Source: Nephromyces sp. MM_2019
Taxonomy: Eukaryota > Apicomplexa > Aconoidasida > Nephromycida
Assembly (NCBI GenBank): GCA_015657535.1
Contig: JADHZB010000280.1
Span: forward strand, 27,232 to 91,231
DNA length: 64,000 nt
Direction of reading: 5' to 3'
Shown: positions 25,035 through 37,786 of the stretch, piece after piece
Position numbering within the stretch: position 1 is the first letter of the stretch
Layout of the letters: each line of letters opens with the position of its first letter
Program-made: the position numbers and the translations under genes
Notes under the pieces: model-generated
What the model was told of the DNA's origin: nothing
The model's input: only the letters and a program-made list of their open reading frames with translations
Database searches by the model: none

Positions 25035-25817
25035 CTAATCTCGAAATCATGTGAAGCTAATATATATAAAAATTATTAGGTAGAAGAAGATTTCCTCCTA
25101 ATTTCAACTGCTTGGATTGAAGCTAATCTTTATAACAGACAAGAGAAAAATAACCATATCTAAAACTGTACATTTAGCATCAATGTGTTTGAAATAATCA
25201 TTTTCCCAATCTATAACATAAGCCAACATAGCATAATTAATTGTAAATTACAACGCTTTTATAACTTTAACTTTATAGAAATCATATATTTTGCAAATGG
25301 ATTATAAATGGATTACTATAAATGATTTTATTTCAAATTTGAAAATGTGATGCTGCTGGAATCATTAAAATCCTGTATGCTGAAATCTTTAATTAAATCA
25401 TTTTGATAAAAGCAACTCCGATGCAATTATATGCAAAAGATAAAATTAATAAAAACAAAAATTTAAGCTATATCAAACTTATTGAAAGATTCTGAAACCA
25501 TGAAATTATCCTAAGTTATTACTAAATTTAAATGAGCTTATAAAAACTTTGTATTATACAAATTAAATACTGAGGATCATTTAGCAATTTGATACTTCAT
25601 AATATCAATCAACTTGATGTCTGTGTTACAGCGGATATATGAATCAAGTATTGTTAATATAAATTATTATTTTTAGCTACTTTAGCTAGTTAGCAATTAG
25701 AAATATTATGAGATGATACAGCAATCGATCGATTAAATGAGCTATAAATATTAATGCCGAGGTTAAGCTTAGAAAGAATAAAATTTTTGATTATCATCTA
25801 ATTATTTTATAGCCAAC
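25035..25817. other. Intergenic, no gene seen
   Basis: About 780 bases of very AT-rich DNA between plus-strand genes. No element is recognised. Confidence 0.5.
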
Positions 25818-28800
25818 ATGAAAAGTATTAATAAAGGAAGAGAAGAATTTTCTACTGATGAGATTCCTGAACATTTCCAACTCATTCGTAGCAAACAAAC
25901 ATCATTGTCCGATTGCTACATGCATGAGTTCTTTTCAACTTTTTCAGGAGTCCGAATATTTTTTATAAAGTTTGATTCACCAATTGTTGAAGGTGCTTTT
26001 TGCCTACCAACTGAAGTAATTATATGCATGACAATCCATTCACCTTCTTTCAGGGGCTCCACTTCACTCTATAATTTGCTAGCTATCTTGAGTAAACCTA
26101 CATTTATGAGAGAGAGGAGCCATTTAGCTTTGTTTCATGTTAGAGCAGTGAAATATAGTAAAACGACAACTAAAGCTATACATCACTTGAGACTTTTGCT
26201 AGTGCTTACCAATGTCACATTACGATTTGTATTAAAATTATTTACCTTTCTGCTCTGTTTAACAGCCCCATAACGATGAAGGTTTACCACACATCCTAGA
26301 GCATTTAACCTTTCTTGGCAGCAAAGGCTACCCTCATAAGGGTCTATTAGATTGCCTTGCTTCGAGGTAGTACCCAATTTATATAGTTTCAAAACTTGTT
26401 TACAAAGGCAATGAATCTCAAGCCAATAAATGAATCTCAGGATGTCTTGCTTATAAATTTTAACTTTTACTGTCTAGCACTCTCATGTCATTTGATAACA
26501 AAAAATGGAAAACTTTATATTATAATCTTATCTATAAGAAAACTTTTAATTTTTTTCAATTTTTATGAGACTTTTGTCCTATCAATTAGATGCTTCGCAA
26601 ACGGAACCAATGCGTGGACACAGACGGACCACACAGCTTATACTATATCTACAGCTGGATCTGAAGGCTTCTTAAATATTTTACCAGGCAATTTATTTTT
26701 GAACTACTAAAAAGTTGAATTCCTTCACAGTTCTCACTTTATTCTCATTTCAGTCTATTTGGACCACATCTTACAACCAAATCTTGCTGATGAAGATTTC
26801 CTAACAGAAGTCCATCACATTACTGAGGATGGGGGAAGTGCAGGAGTTATTTACTCCGAATTGCAGATGACAGAGAACACATCTGAGAACTTGATATATC
26901 TGGAAGCTCTAAGGTATCTATTCTGTGCAAAATACATTTTAATGAGAATAAGCACATTGTTACGACTACATTTAGCAACCTATATCCGGGCGAAAGTGGG
27001 TATAAATATGACGCCGGAGGAAAGTTAGCCGATGTGAGAAAATCAAATAATGAACGAGTAAAAGAGTACCATAAATTATTCTATAGGTATGTTGACTCAA
27101 GTATATTGAATATTTCATCATTTTGTTTTTAATTCACTTAAAAAAGATGGGACAACCTTAATTTAATAATATCGGGTAATATTGATATATGTAAATTACT
27201 CCAAGCAGTGGCATCTATAGAAGAGAATCAACTTGGAAAGGTAATTGATTACAGCAATCTAAACTCTAGTTACAACCTATTTTAATTCACAACACAATAT
27301 TTTGCTATACTTTTCCACAAAAAAGGTTAAAACTTGTTCCTTTGAATATGAAAAATTATTTTTTGACACTGCAAACACCTTACGCCCTTGGTGTGATAAA
27401 AAACACACCACTCCATTAAAGTCTACATCTCGAAATAGAGTATACTTTCCATCTGGAGACGAGGAGAACGGAGATTATTGCATTGCATACAGAGCTATCC
27501 CTTGGCATCAAATGAAAGGTAGCAATACAATAGGCTATTCAAGAATTCTTAGTTATATGTGTATATATTTGATATATTTGCCAGACATTCAAGCACTTGA
27601 CATTCTTGGGGAATATCTAACCGATTCAAATATAAGCCCATTACAGAAAAGACTTGTAGAAATTGATGAGCCTTATTGCTCTGATATCAACTTTACCTTA
27701 GAGAGCTTCAAAGTTAGTGAAAAATTCCTTCTCTAAATGAAAAAGAAACTCAACTTCACAAACTCAGGACACTTGCTTCCTCATCGAATTTTCTGATGTA
27801 GCCATAGGGCCAAACAACAATCCTTCTGCCAACATGGATAACATTTTTTACATCACTATGGAAATTTTTGAACAAATTGCAAAAGATGGATTGGACATGG
27901 ATCGACTACATAAGCTCATTAAAAGGTAAGTATTTCAGTCTTTCTAATTATGGCATGCAACAATCCCAAAGAACTTTTCTATTCAATCATTAGGTCAACT
28001 TATGCTGTACAACAATCCATTGAGAATAAGCCCCACTCTGAATGTTAGTAGTAGTAATACTCAGTATTAAAAATGAATTATAAAATTTATTATACCTTTT
28101 AGTTTCTAATATGATAATTGAGTATTGCATAAATGGATCATCCAAGCAAAATCTTGATGATCTCATAGATCAAAAGAACATTATAAATCAGCTCCTTTCA
28201 AAGCCCGAGGATTTTTGGATTAAAGTAAGTTCATTTAAATATCAATTTCGAATTCATGATATTTGCCACTCCTACTGACTTTATTTTTCCTTTAGCATTT
28301 TAATAATTTTTTTAGGGAAGCACCGAAAGTTATAGTCGAGTCTTTACCTTCTAAAAAGCGCTATAAACAACTCCAACGTGAGGAAAAGAAGTATAAAGAG
28401 CACATAGTTAAGACCATTGGAAAAGCCAAACTAACCGTAAGCAGCCAACCTTCACTGAGTCTCACTCTCGTTATTTAAATATGCTTATTCCCAATCAGAG
28501 CATAAAAGCCGAGGTTGAAAAGACAAAAGAAAAACAGGCCAAACCACCTCCTTCGGAAATTATAGATTCATTCTCCTTACCTGATGCTAATGGTTAACGA
28601 ATCTCCCCACAAAAAAAATATTCGCACTTCTTTTCAAAATCCTGATTCTTATAAGATTATGCTTATATTTGATTAATACAGGCATTGTCCCAATTACCTT
28701 CCCAACCTATAGGAACTTTTCAGTAGCGGATCACCCTTTTGATGCCGCTTCTTTTGATGATACCATTGACATTCCATTCTGTTTACAATTTGATAAGATA

Positions 28801-30885
28801 TCCAGTGACTTTTTTTCAATTACAGTTGTAACCCAAACACCTAAAACTTGGTCTAGAGATAAGACACTGCTTCTTCCTTTACTCACGGAACTTCTCTTTG
28901 AATCAAATATCGTTTTAGGAGATGTATCTTTGACACACGAGCAATTTTCTTCACACCTTATTAACACATTGGTAACTTTTTAATTTATCTTGTTATTACT
29001 GTATTCTCCTTAATACACAAACTTTATGCTTGGAAACTAGGAAGGTTCCCTATATATAACCCTTTTAACTCTACTAAATAGGTATCATATGGCTCAAATG
29101 TTGGCTACTATGAGAAAACTTTGTTTCCAAACTACGTGACAGTCGTTATGACCCTGCCAATAGATAAGTAAGTAACAAAATATACAAATTTATAGATACC
29201 TGACTACAAGTCATTTTCAAATTTTAGCTTTCACAAAGGAATCCAAGTTTTAAAATCAGTTCTTTACAACGTAAAATTCTCTACTGATCGAATCTCTTGC
29301 ACAATAAGAAAAATGCTGAGTGCCTCCACTAAAAAGAGACGAGACGCTTCTAATATGATGAGGCAAAGTCACGCTAACATGAGGTAATTTACCAACCTCT
29401 ACATAATGCTTTTGATAAATTTAAACCTTTCTCTTCTTATTCAGATTTGATCAAAGCTCAAACATCTGCTTATATGGTTTCCCAAAGCAAAGGCCTTTTC
29501 TAAATAGTTTACTAAGAAAGCTTGACAAAACTGCAGAGAGTTTGTCAGAAATATACGAAGAGTTATTCGAATCATCAAAATTAATGGTTCACATTGCGAC
29601 TGATGATTCAAAACTTAATAAAAGTTGGCTTACGGACTTCGCATTAATCTTTTCCTCTAGTGTTAAGCTAAATGAATCGAAAGGTCCATATTCAAATGGC
29701 ATTTTACATTTATAACTAATCCTTGACCAAATTTACATACATATAAATTTAAAAATGTTAATAGGTAGTCTTAAAAAGTTCCCTGATACTAGTTTCCTTT
29801 GGAATGATGCTATTCCAGTCAATTCTAAACTTTCTCATGGAAACGGAATCATTTTTGGATTAGAAAGCTGTGACTCCTCCAATCTTAATCTTGATGTAAA
29901 TGGCCCCAATGGATACTCTAGACCGAATTATCCTATCTTGGCACTGCTGACTGAATATTTCAACCTTACAGAAGGTTTTTGTAATTTAATCAATTAAAAA
30001 GCTACTAAAAAACCCCCGTTGAACTATATTTTAGGACCACTATACCGTGTGACAAGAGGTGGCGGTTACTCATATGACTGTTACTTAGGATTTAATTTTT
30101 CTCAGGGCCTATTAAGCCTTGTAATTTCACCAGCATCAGATCTTGTACAGGTATATCTATATTCTGATTGAATAGACTAAAGCTCTATTCAATATGTCAA
30201 TACAATCCATATCTATCAGGCTTTAAAAAAATCCATCGAATGCATCGAGTCGCATTGTAAGGATCCGAATAAATTTATTAACTATGACGTAGACTCTGCC
30301 AAATGTGCTTTAATTTATTCTTTATTTGAGTAAGCATATTTCATATTGTATTTTTAGCTTTTTACCATACTTTGCTCAAACTGTCAGTCGTGAAAAATCG
30401 CAAATATGTTGCGCTTCACAAAGATTTTTGAGCGCATTCAAGCAAGTCGCTATCAATTTTAATGCTGAAACTTCTCAAAAAGTAAGAAGCTATTATAGTC
30501 AAGCAATATTGTTCAATTTTATTATAAATTATTGTATAGATAATTACGATTTCCACCAAAGAGCTTCATGAAGCTTGTTTTACTTGGCTAAAGGGTCTGT
30601 GCAACTTTGAAATAGCACCAGATAATCTGAAAGATGGCAAATCGTTGATAATCATTTCCAATACAGATAATGTATATTAAATAACACTTTATAATATTTT
30701 ATATGCCTAAAAAGTCCTTCACACTATTACAGGTCAAAGCTATTAACAATAGCTTAAACTTTAATGGCTTTCCTTTACTCAACCACATTACTTCTGAGAC
30801 AGCTTATAATTGGATGTCTCAAGGTAACGAATGTAACAATATCAAGAGCAGGAAGGCTAAGAATAGACGAATTACTTATTCATAG
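25818..30885 (+). CDS. M16-family zinc metallopeptidase (YOL098C/Sdd3-like), 22 exons
   Basis: Rebuilt exons: 25818-26015, 26266-26366, 26590-26687, 26754-26913, 26976-27086, 27147-27240, 27326-27712, 27768-27925, 27994-28043, 28103-28224, 28296-28436, 28499-28592, 28682-28971, 29082-29167, 29228-29383, 29445-29683, 29765-29974, 30035-30150, 30220-30329, 30358-30481, 30540-30671 and 30733-30885. All phases agree: 3330 bases, 1109 residues, near the usual size. The inverted zinc motif HxxEH is present (GLPHILEHLTFLGSKGYP, about residues 70-90). It is followed by NGTNAWTQTDHTAYT, VYLDHILQP and the distal Glu in AGVIYSELQ. Later blocks such as LDILGEYLTDS also match. The family cleaves peptides inside a closed two-half chamber. 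No clear signal peptide is seen. The intron after exon 3 needs a GC donor. Confidence 0.9.
26688..26753 (+). other. Probable GC-AG intron in the M16 gene
   Basis: The protein family demands ...FLNILP followed by VYLDHI. The only border that joins these in frame is CCAG|GCAATT...TTTCAG|TCTATT, so the donor is GC rather than GT. No usable GT lies before the in-frame stop at 26708. Confidence 0.75.
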
Positions 30886-31756
30886 CAAGTTTTGATATAA
30901 CTTAGGTGCATTAAACGAACTTTGATCAATTTCAAATTTACACCAAAAGTAACTGACTTGTCCTCACGTAAACTTAAGTTATAAACAATAGCAATCAAAC
31001 AACTGAACAAAATTGAACTAGGACAAAACATTGAATGCCAATACACTATAAAACCAATTTTTATAAGTATATACAATTTTAATAGCTTTCTAAGAACATC
31101 TTATTTCTTATGTGATTTCAATCTTGAGAGCTTATTAACCTAATACTATCATTAAAAAACAAATCTAAAGCAATTGATAAACTAGCAACTACAAATTTTT
31201 CGGGCTGATTGTTAGAAAGTTTGGTGTATAAATTTTCAATTTTTTCTATCAAAAATCATGTTAAAATATTTAGGCCCTATGAAAAGTTTAAATGTCTTTG
31301 ACTTTATATCCATCAAAACTAATATTGTTAGCTACTATAAATAAGCTAGCTAGGTCCATTTTTGTATAGATTTTTATTTAAAGTTAAGTTTATAGCAATC
31401 AAAACTAGTATTTTTAGATTCTATAAGCTAACTAATTAAGCTCAGTATTTGGTTAACTTTTCGTTTATTGTGAGTTTGGAAAGTTATTAAGGGCAGAAAA
31501 TTTAAAAAAAAACAGGCTTAACTACATGCTTGTGTAATTACATTATAAATAAGTATGCTCGTTCTGTAAATTATAGCAAGTTTATATTTATAATTGAAAT
31601 AAATTTCTTTGGGAAGTGTACACACCGCTTATGAAAATTTGATAAATTAAGGTTTAGATTTTGAATTAATATTACAAAAATATGTTGGAAAAGACTATTC
31701 ATTTGGTAATTAAAGAATATATAACTAGAATTAGTTTCATCCTCAACTAGTTTATA
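30886..31756. other. Intergenic, no gene seen
   Basis: About 870 bases of AT-rich DNA. Short minus-strand frames of 66 and 76 codons occur (30876-31076, 31571-31801) without support. Confidence 0.5.
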
Positions 31757-32374
31757 ATGTTTTATATAATATTTTCTAAAACAAGCAACACAGTGTGTCA
31801 ATTGCCGATATCACCAGTAAGTTGTTATTTTAACTTTTTGAAGTTTCTTTTTAATCAAAAATATTAATTTTAGGGAGGTAAAGATGGCCTTATGGGTGCT
31901 TTTCAAGGACGTTCAGATTTTCAGATAAGGATTCATGTGCGTATGCAATAAATTTTTTTAAATCCATTAGTATCGAATTGTGCTAAAGGCACCCGTAGAG
32001 GACACCCAGGACACTCTAGATTCTTTGGGTTAAAAAATTTTATAATTTTTATAAAATTATTACAATAGGCCATTTTAGATGCAATGACAAAGATTGAAGA
32101 AGCTCAACGTAGAGCAGACGAAGAGGATTATGCTTCACAGAAGCAATTAATACTTAATAATCATAAAAATCGTATAAGGCAATGATGTACAATACAAAAT
32201 GTCTTTAAAAAATTAATTGAATTTTTAGGGACTCAGTTCATGCTTCTTTCGAACCTCTTCAAGCAATGGTAACATTAAAAATTTTCCACTTTTAAGCATG
32301 AAACTTTTTGAATTAAGATACCTAACATGATCAAAACCGGAGTTGCAAAGAGTAAGCTTTTGTTTGATTTATAA
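31757..32374 (+). CDS. Small unknown protein, about five exons, helical
   Basis: Proposed exons are 31757-31816, 31874-31936, 32069-32178, 32229-32268 and 32318-32374 (330 bases, 109 residues). Exons 2 and 3 encode a convincing stretch, GGKDGLMGAFQGRSDFQI then AILDAMTKIEEAQRRADEED, with a helical charged profile. The third intron would need a GC donor (AAG|GCAATG). Alternatively a GT donor seven bases upstream (C|GTATAA) gives a protein that ends at 32272. Both are open. The ATG at 31757 is chosen because it opens a frame that splices in phase; the start could lie elsewhere. I do not recognise the family. Confidence 0.4.
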
Positions 32375-33304
32375 ATATCGGATTATTGCCTAACAATGGA
32401 TTAGAAATTCGTGACTTTTATCACCCACAAGTGTTTGGAATGAGATCCGATTTTTGATGAGCTTAAATAGTACTTAAGCTCCTTAGGTACATTTATACAG
32501 TTTGAATTAATTCCTGCAAAAGCTAACATAATATAAACTCGGCCCTGTTGGGCGTGAAATATTTAATGAAGCTTGTAAGTTAATATTTGTCAAGAATAGG
32601 TATATAAAAGCTTGGGAATATTGGGGTAATTAATTCCTTTTAAAAATTGACTTAATGAATGCAAATGTTATTCCTTGAATTACAGTATAAAAAATAACAA
32701 TATTTAACTAAATGTCATGAAATTTTGTTTATCCACAACCTATCGATAGCCTCGAGAGATAAAAATTGTAAGTTATTGGGCAAGTAATTGATGAATTAGC
32801 TAACTTATAGAAACGCCATGCACTGTTAGGGATGATGTTGTTTGAATAAATAGCATACAAATTAATAAAAGTTATAGTAAATGTTTAATCATGGCACAGT
32901 GAATAAATTATAATTCACATATTCAAATAAAAGTGAATTTTTACCAAATATGGATAAATTAAACCAAATGCAGTGACTTAGAACTATTTACTGAACATTA
33001 GAGGGTGGAATGCAAATGTCGATCTCACTGCTTTTGCATGGTTACTATAATGATTTAAGCACACAAATTGTAACTCTACACACTACAAGGTCATAAAAAC
33101 ACTTTTCTTAAGGGACGTTCTCCTAGCTCTCAAGCTTTGATATGTAATTGATTTATTAATCAGGCTGAAAATCATTGCCTGCTTTATATTTTAGCTCTTT
33201 ATATCATTAGAAATTGTGCTACTAGATCTATTTTCTCTGAACTAGTTTTTATAACCACCACTATTTACTTTGATACAACTTTGCTATTTATAATATTCAT
33301 AACA
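32375..33304. other. Intergenic, no gene seen
   Basis: About 930 bases of AT-rich DNA upstream of homoserine kinase. No specific element is recognised. Confidence 0.5.
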
Positions 33305-34648
33305 ATGAAAGGGGTTTCAGTTAAAGTTCCAGCAACATCGGCTAATTTGGGGCCAGGTTTTGATTGCCTTGGAATAGCCCTGGATTTATGGAATGAGGTT
33401 AAGGTAACCCATAGTGACAAGTTCAACATCACTGTCGAAGGAGAAGGTATGAATCAAGTCTCTTATACTCCTCAAAATCTTGTAAGTTTATATTTTTAAA
33501 ACATATTTCCAAAATAGGAGCAAGATTCTCTTTATAAACACATTATTAATCATCAATAAAAAAACATGAATATGTACTCTAAATACTTTTGCAACCAGTA
33601 TTTGTTACTAAAACATTCTTCCTAACTCACCATCGCCCACTATCTTTTCACTTTCTAGATAGTTCAGTCAGCTCATCAAGTATTTAAATACTTTAAAAAG
33701 CCCATCCCAGAGTTAAGTTTTCACTGTTACAATGCAATCCCATTCGCAAGAGGCCTGGGGAGTAGCGCAGCTGCTGCTGTTTCCGGATTAGTGGCTGGCT
33801 GGGCTTTGGCCACAGACAGCCTTGATATTGACCTCCAAACAATTTTCAAAATGGCCAGCCATATTGATGGCCACCCAGATAATATATCCCCAGCTATCTT
33901 TGGTGGTATTTGTATCAGCTATTTGAAGAGCATGAATGTAACATATTATCTTGAGCACCTTATTCAAGCTTATAAAAATACAACATTTTTATTTTTTTTA
34001 CTAACAAAAATCTCTTGTAAATTCTCAACTAAATATTTTCTGTTAATAGGAAGTAAAAGCCGAAGGAGATTTTATTATCAAAGATATTTCCTATTCTAAG
34101 ATAGATTACCCACTAAAGTCTCTAAAATGTGTCATCTTTGTCGGTGACCAAGAGCTCAAAACTTCTGAATCACGATCTATATTACCCCAAACCTACACTG
34201 TAAAAGATATTATCTTCAATATATCTCGTACAGCACTTTTAGTTAACTCAATTGCATCAGGAAAACTAGAAGATTTAAAAGATGCTATGCAAGACAAATT
34301 GCACCAGCCATATAGATCCACATGGGTCAAGCACCTTGATGGATGCATCAAAAGAGCTATTGAAAATGGTAATATTTAATTTAATAAAATCTACTGCTGC
34401 TGTTAATAGATTCATATTGAAACAAAATTAATAACATTGCTCCAGGTGCATATTGTGCTTATTTAAGTGGAGCCGGACCATCAATAATTTCTTGGTGCCC
34501 AAGCACAGACGTTAAAGATAGAGATGACCCAGCTTTGCAGAAAATTGGAAATTCAATGATGCAAGAGGCATCAAATTATTATGTTACTGGTAGGATACTT
34601 ATTACAGATTTAAATTTTAAAGGATTAGAGTTTCAAGGGATTTATTAA
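33305..34648 (+). CDS. thrB: Homoserine kinase (GHMP kinase family)
   Basis: Exons 33305-33481, 33659-33937, 34050-34368 and 34446-34648 (978 bases, 325 residues; the family is usually 300-330). The enzyme phosphorylates homoserine with ATP to O-phosphohomoserine, the step before threonine synthase. Family marks in order: [20 protein letters not shown] at the N-terminus; the phosphate-binding loop [17 protein letters not shown] (about residues 84-100); [16 protein letters not shown] (about 136-151); and the C-terminal glycine motif [12 protein letters not shown] 33305 puts the conserved [13 protein letters not shown] at the usual distance from the start. No targeting leader is visible, so it is probably cytosolic. 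Threonine biosynthesis is patchy in Apicomplexa, which makes the gene informative; no neighbouring pathway gene is in the window. Confidence 0.93.
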
Positions 34649-34790
34649 CAATTTGATTTTCTTTTTTCATTTAAAAATTCTTCAGCGATTAGGATTTAGA
34701 AAAATAATTCTTTTAGAAAAATAATTCTTAGCCGAAACATTTGAATAATGCAAAAGATTTTTATTACAAATTTATCAGTTAAAATTTTAG

Positions 34791-35816
34791 CTATTCCAAT
34801 AAATCATTAAAATGGTATTTTATGTAAAGCTCAATCAATGTTTTATTTAGACTACTATTTGTTAATAAATTGTCATTATTACTATTTACTTTTGGAATAT
34901 TTTTTTCAATATTTTCTTGATTGCCTATAATTGAAGTTGTATTAATTGAGATTCTTGAATCTACTTCTTCTTGTACATGCGGATTCACAATTCCATCCTC
35001 ATCAAAAAATATATTAGCACCATCATATGATATAAGATTGTTCGATTCTAATTCTAAAGAGTTTGCCCTTAAGGTTTCAGATTTGACTGATGAGATATCT
35101 TGTGAAATCATCTTGAATGTAAGCATTGATTTGTTCTCTGTTTCATATTGCCAGGCATCCAAATTAGAGATTGATTGTGGTCGCTTACTAATTTTGTTAA
35201 ATTTTTTTCTTTTTTTCTTTGAATTTTTACGTTCTCTATTTAGCTTTGCGAGGTATCGACTACGATTTTGAATTAAAAATAACTTACATGATAAAGGACT
35301 GATAACAAGAAAGATAACTATATACCTTCTGAATGAAGATTCGGATACATTTTTATTAGAACTTGTTTTTGTAGGTGATTCTTCCTGTTCCTTAAGCTCT
35401 GAATTATTGGTTTCGTTTTTTGATGGAAAAGTGGCACTTTCGAGATGATTTGTTTGAGTTAAGTCATCAGATCCACTATCCGAGTTTTCTGAGATGAGAA
35501 CAAACTGTGGAAAAGTGACAGTAATTATAAAACTTACAATAAATTATAAAGTGCAATCAAAATAAAATCTTACTATTTCATCCTCAAGTGATAAGATATC
35601 TCTTGAAAATTCTGTCTTATCAACTAATAATTTCGGCTTTTTTTCATGAAAAGTCATCTCATCATTTACTAGATCATTCTTCTCTCTTTGATTATTTAGG
35701 GTATGATTGTGTGTTTCCACATCTTGCAAACATAGGCTATGTAGACATGGCCCTCTAAATCCTCTCGAGTTTTCTGCAGGAAGTGGCTCAACTAACTCAG
35801 TATTATTGAAATCCAT
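34791..35816 (-). CDS. Unknown hydrophilic protein, three exons
   Basis: Minus-strand exons 35816-35574, 35504-35326 and 35259-34791 join in phase (891 bases, 296 residues). The protein is Ser, Asn and Glu rich. It has a strongly basic patch in the middle (LNRERKNSKKKRKKF, about residues 145-160) that could serve as a nuclear localisation signal, and an acidic, Asn-rich C-terminal half. No signal peptide or membrane span is seen. The introns are 69 and 66 bases. No family is recognised; a nuclear role is only a guess from the basic patch. It is convergent with homoserine kinase, with stop codons about 140 bases apart. Confidence 0.6.
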
Positions 35817-37786
35817 TGTGCTTTTAATGAAAACTTACAGCCAATTTAGCAATTTATTATTTAAGAAAAGACTCAAGTTATTTTCCATGTAGATTCCCAC
35901 CGTGGAATACGTATTTAGAGTATTAACTTATATACAAGTTCACTAAAAACTAGTAAGCTTAGAATGGTCGTTCAGCCATTAAATAGTTTTGAAATCTAGA
36001 GGCTTTAGTAGTTAAAATAATCTTTGCATCCTTCTTAAAAAATCTTACTTAAGTTAACTATTACTTAGCACCACAAGTTTTTATTGAAAATGTTTTCAAT
36101 GAGTGCTCAGCTGATTTGATTTGATTATGCTTTACAACATGCGTATCCTATAACTTATAATATCAATTTATACTTTAGTAAAAATTGATCTTTTAACTGA
36201 TTTAAAATTTCATAAGATAAAACAAGTTTAATTAATATCAAGGCGTAGTAACAATAAAGTTCTCCCTGAATAGATTTCCAATGTCTCTCAGTACCTTATG
36301 GTTTTCTTATTATTTGAATGATTCTCATAAACTAACTCCCATTTGGATGATGACTGAAAATAAAAAACTTAATTTAAACGTCAGAAATACTTAAATATAG
36401 ACTTTTGCCTTGTAATTTAAACTATTTTATTTTCAATTGATATTAGCAACAGGATTTTATAAAAAATACTGCAAATTCCCCGGTATAAAATCTGTAAAAT
36501 TTTATATATGTTTTCAAAACTCTCATTATGAATATGAGGATGAATTTATATCAGCTCATTTATAATGTTCCAATATTTAAGATAAATGAATAATTAACAT
36601 GCTTTCAAATTAATCATAAAATCGATATTATATTATAAATTCAGAGTTGTGCACTAAAACAATATCATAAAAAGAGTGTAGTTTCCCTATTTCTAAGAAT
36701 TTCTCATAAAATAGAATGTCTTTCTGAGAGATTTACATAAATTAAGAGCCCGCCCATCTTTTTACAGTCAGCAAATATATCTTCTTAAAATCAAGGTAAT
36801 CGTTTTCTTAAATTCTGTGATTAAAAGAACGAGTGTAAAATACAGATTGAGTAATAGTCAGAGATATAGATGTAAGATTATACTTGATTTAGCAAATGAA
36901 TTAATGAAGGGTAAAAAATTGTGCCTAATCATTCTATAGGTGACTGGAATGTTCCAATCAATATTTAAGAATAATTTATTTGGGAAAATATAAACCATTA
37001 TTTCTAAACTTTTAAATTTTAATATTTTAATCCTATATATCAACCTTACACTCAATTCACAAGTCTTTGTGAAAAGTTTATTTCTTGGATTTTATATATT
37101 ATCATAGTATGCGTGCAAATCAATATAAATAAAGGGCGTGTATATTATACATAAAAAAGTAAATGTTCACATAGGAGTGTATTAAAAAGGTAGTATTATA
37201 TCTATGTTTTAAACAATAACTAGAGTGCCCCCATAGAAATATATCTTTTGAAAAAAGCGAGAGTTTGGTTTAACATAATGTTGGTTTAATATAACTTTGG
37301 TTTAACACAATTTTGATTTAACATAAATTATTCCCTTTCATTATCCAGAAATGATATCACTTTAATAAAAACAAGAGGACAAGATAGGAGTCACTCTTAT
37401 TAAATATCTACAACAGACTGGCTGACATAAATATTCCAGGCTCAGTACTAAAACTTTTAACGAGTTTCTGAATACAATAAAGCCTAACACTAGATTCGCT
37501 TAATTTACTCGAAGAATCAAAGATTTGAGTAATATGTACACTACACAATATTAGTTATTTGGCACTATCTCTATTAATACATATTTAACAGGTACACCTA
37601 CTTTTGAACTGATTTAATCCACACAGATTCCTAAAAGCTTTTTTCCAAAGAAACACTTGGAATAATATATCTATATATGACCATGACTGCAGAATAAATA
37701 ATTTATTGTGATGTTATAGGAAAACTTATATCTATTATAGCTTCTTGAAAAATCTCAAACTCGATTTCTCTCCTTATTCACATAAG
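35817..37786. other. Divergent intergenic region
   Basis: About 2 kb of AT-rich DNA between a minus-strand and a plus-strand gene. It contains a four-copy 16-base tandem repeat at 37265-37328. A 65-codon minus frame (36858-37055) has no support. Confidence 0.5.
37265..37328. repeat. Tandem repeat, four copies of a 16-base unit
   Basis: Units of the type ttggtttaacataatg occur at 37265, 37281, 37297 and 37313, with one to four differences between copies. The array lies about 460 bases upstream of the RING protein start. Confidence 0.8.
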
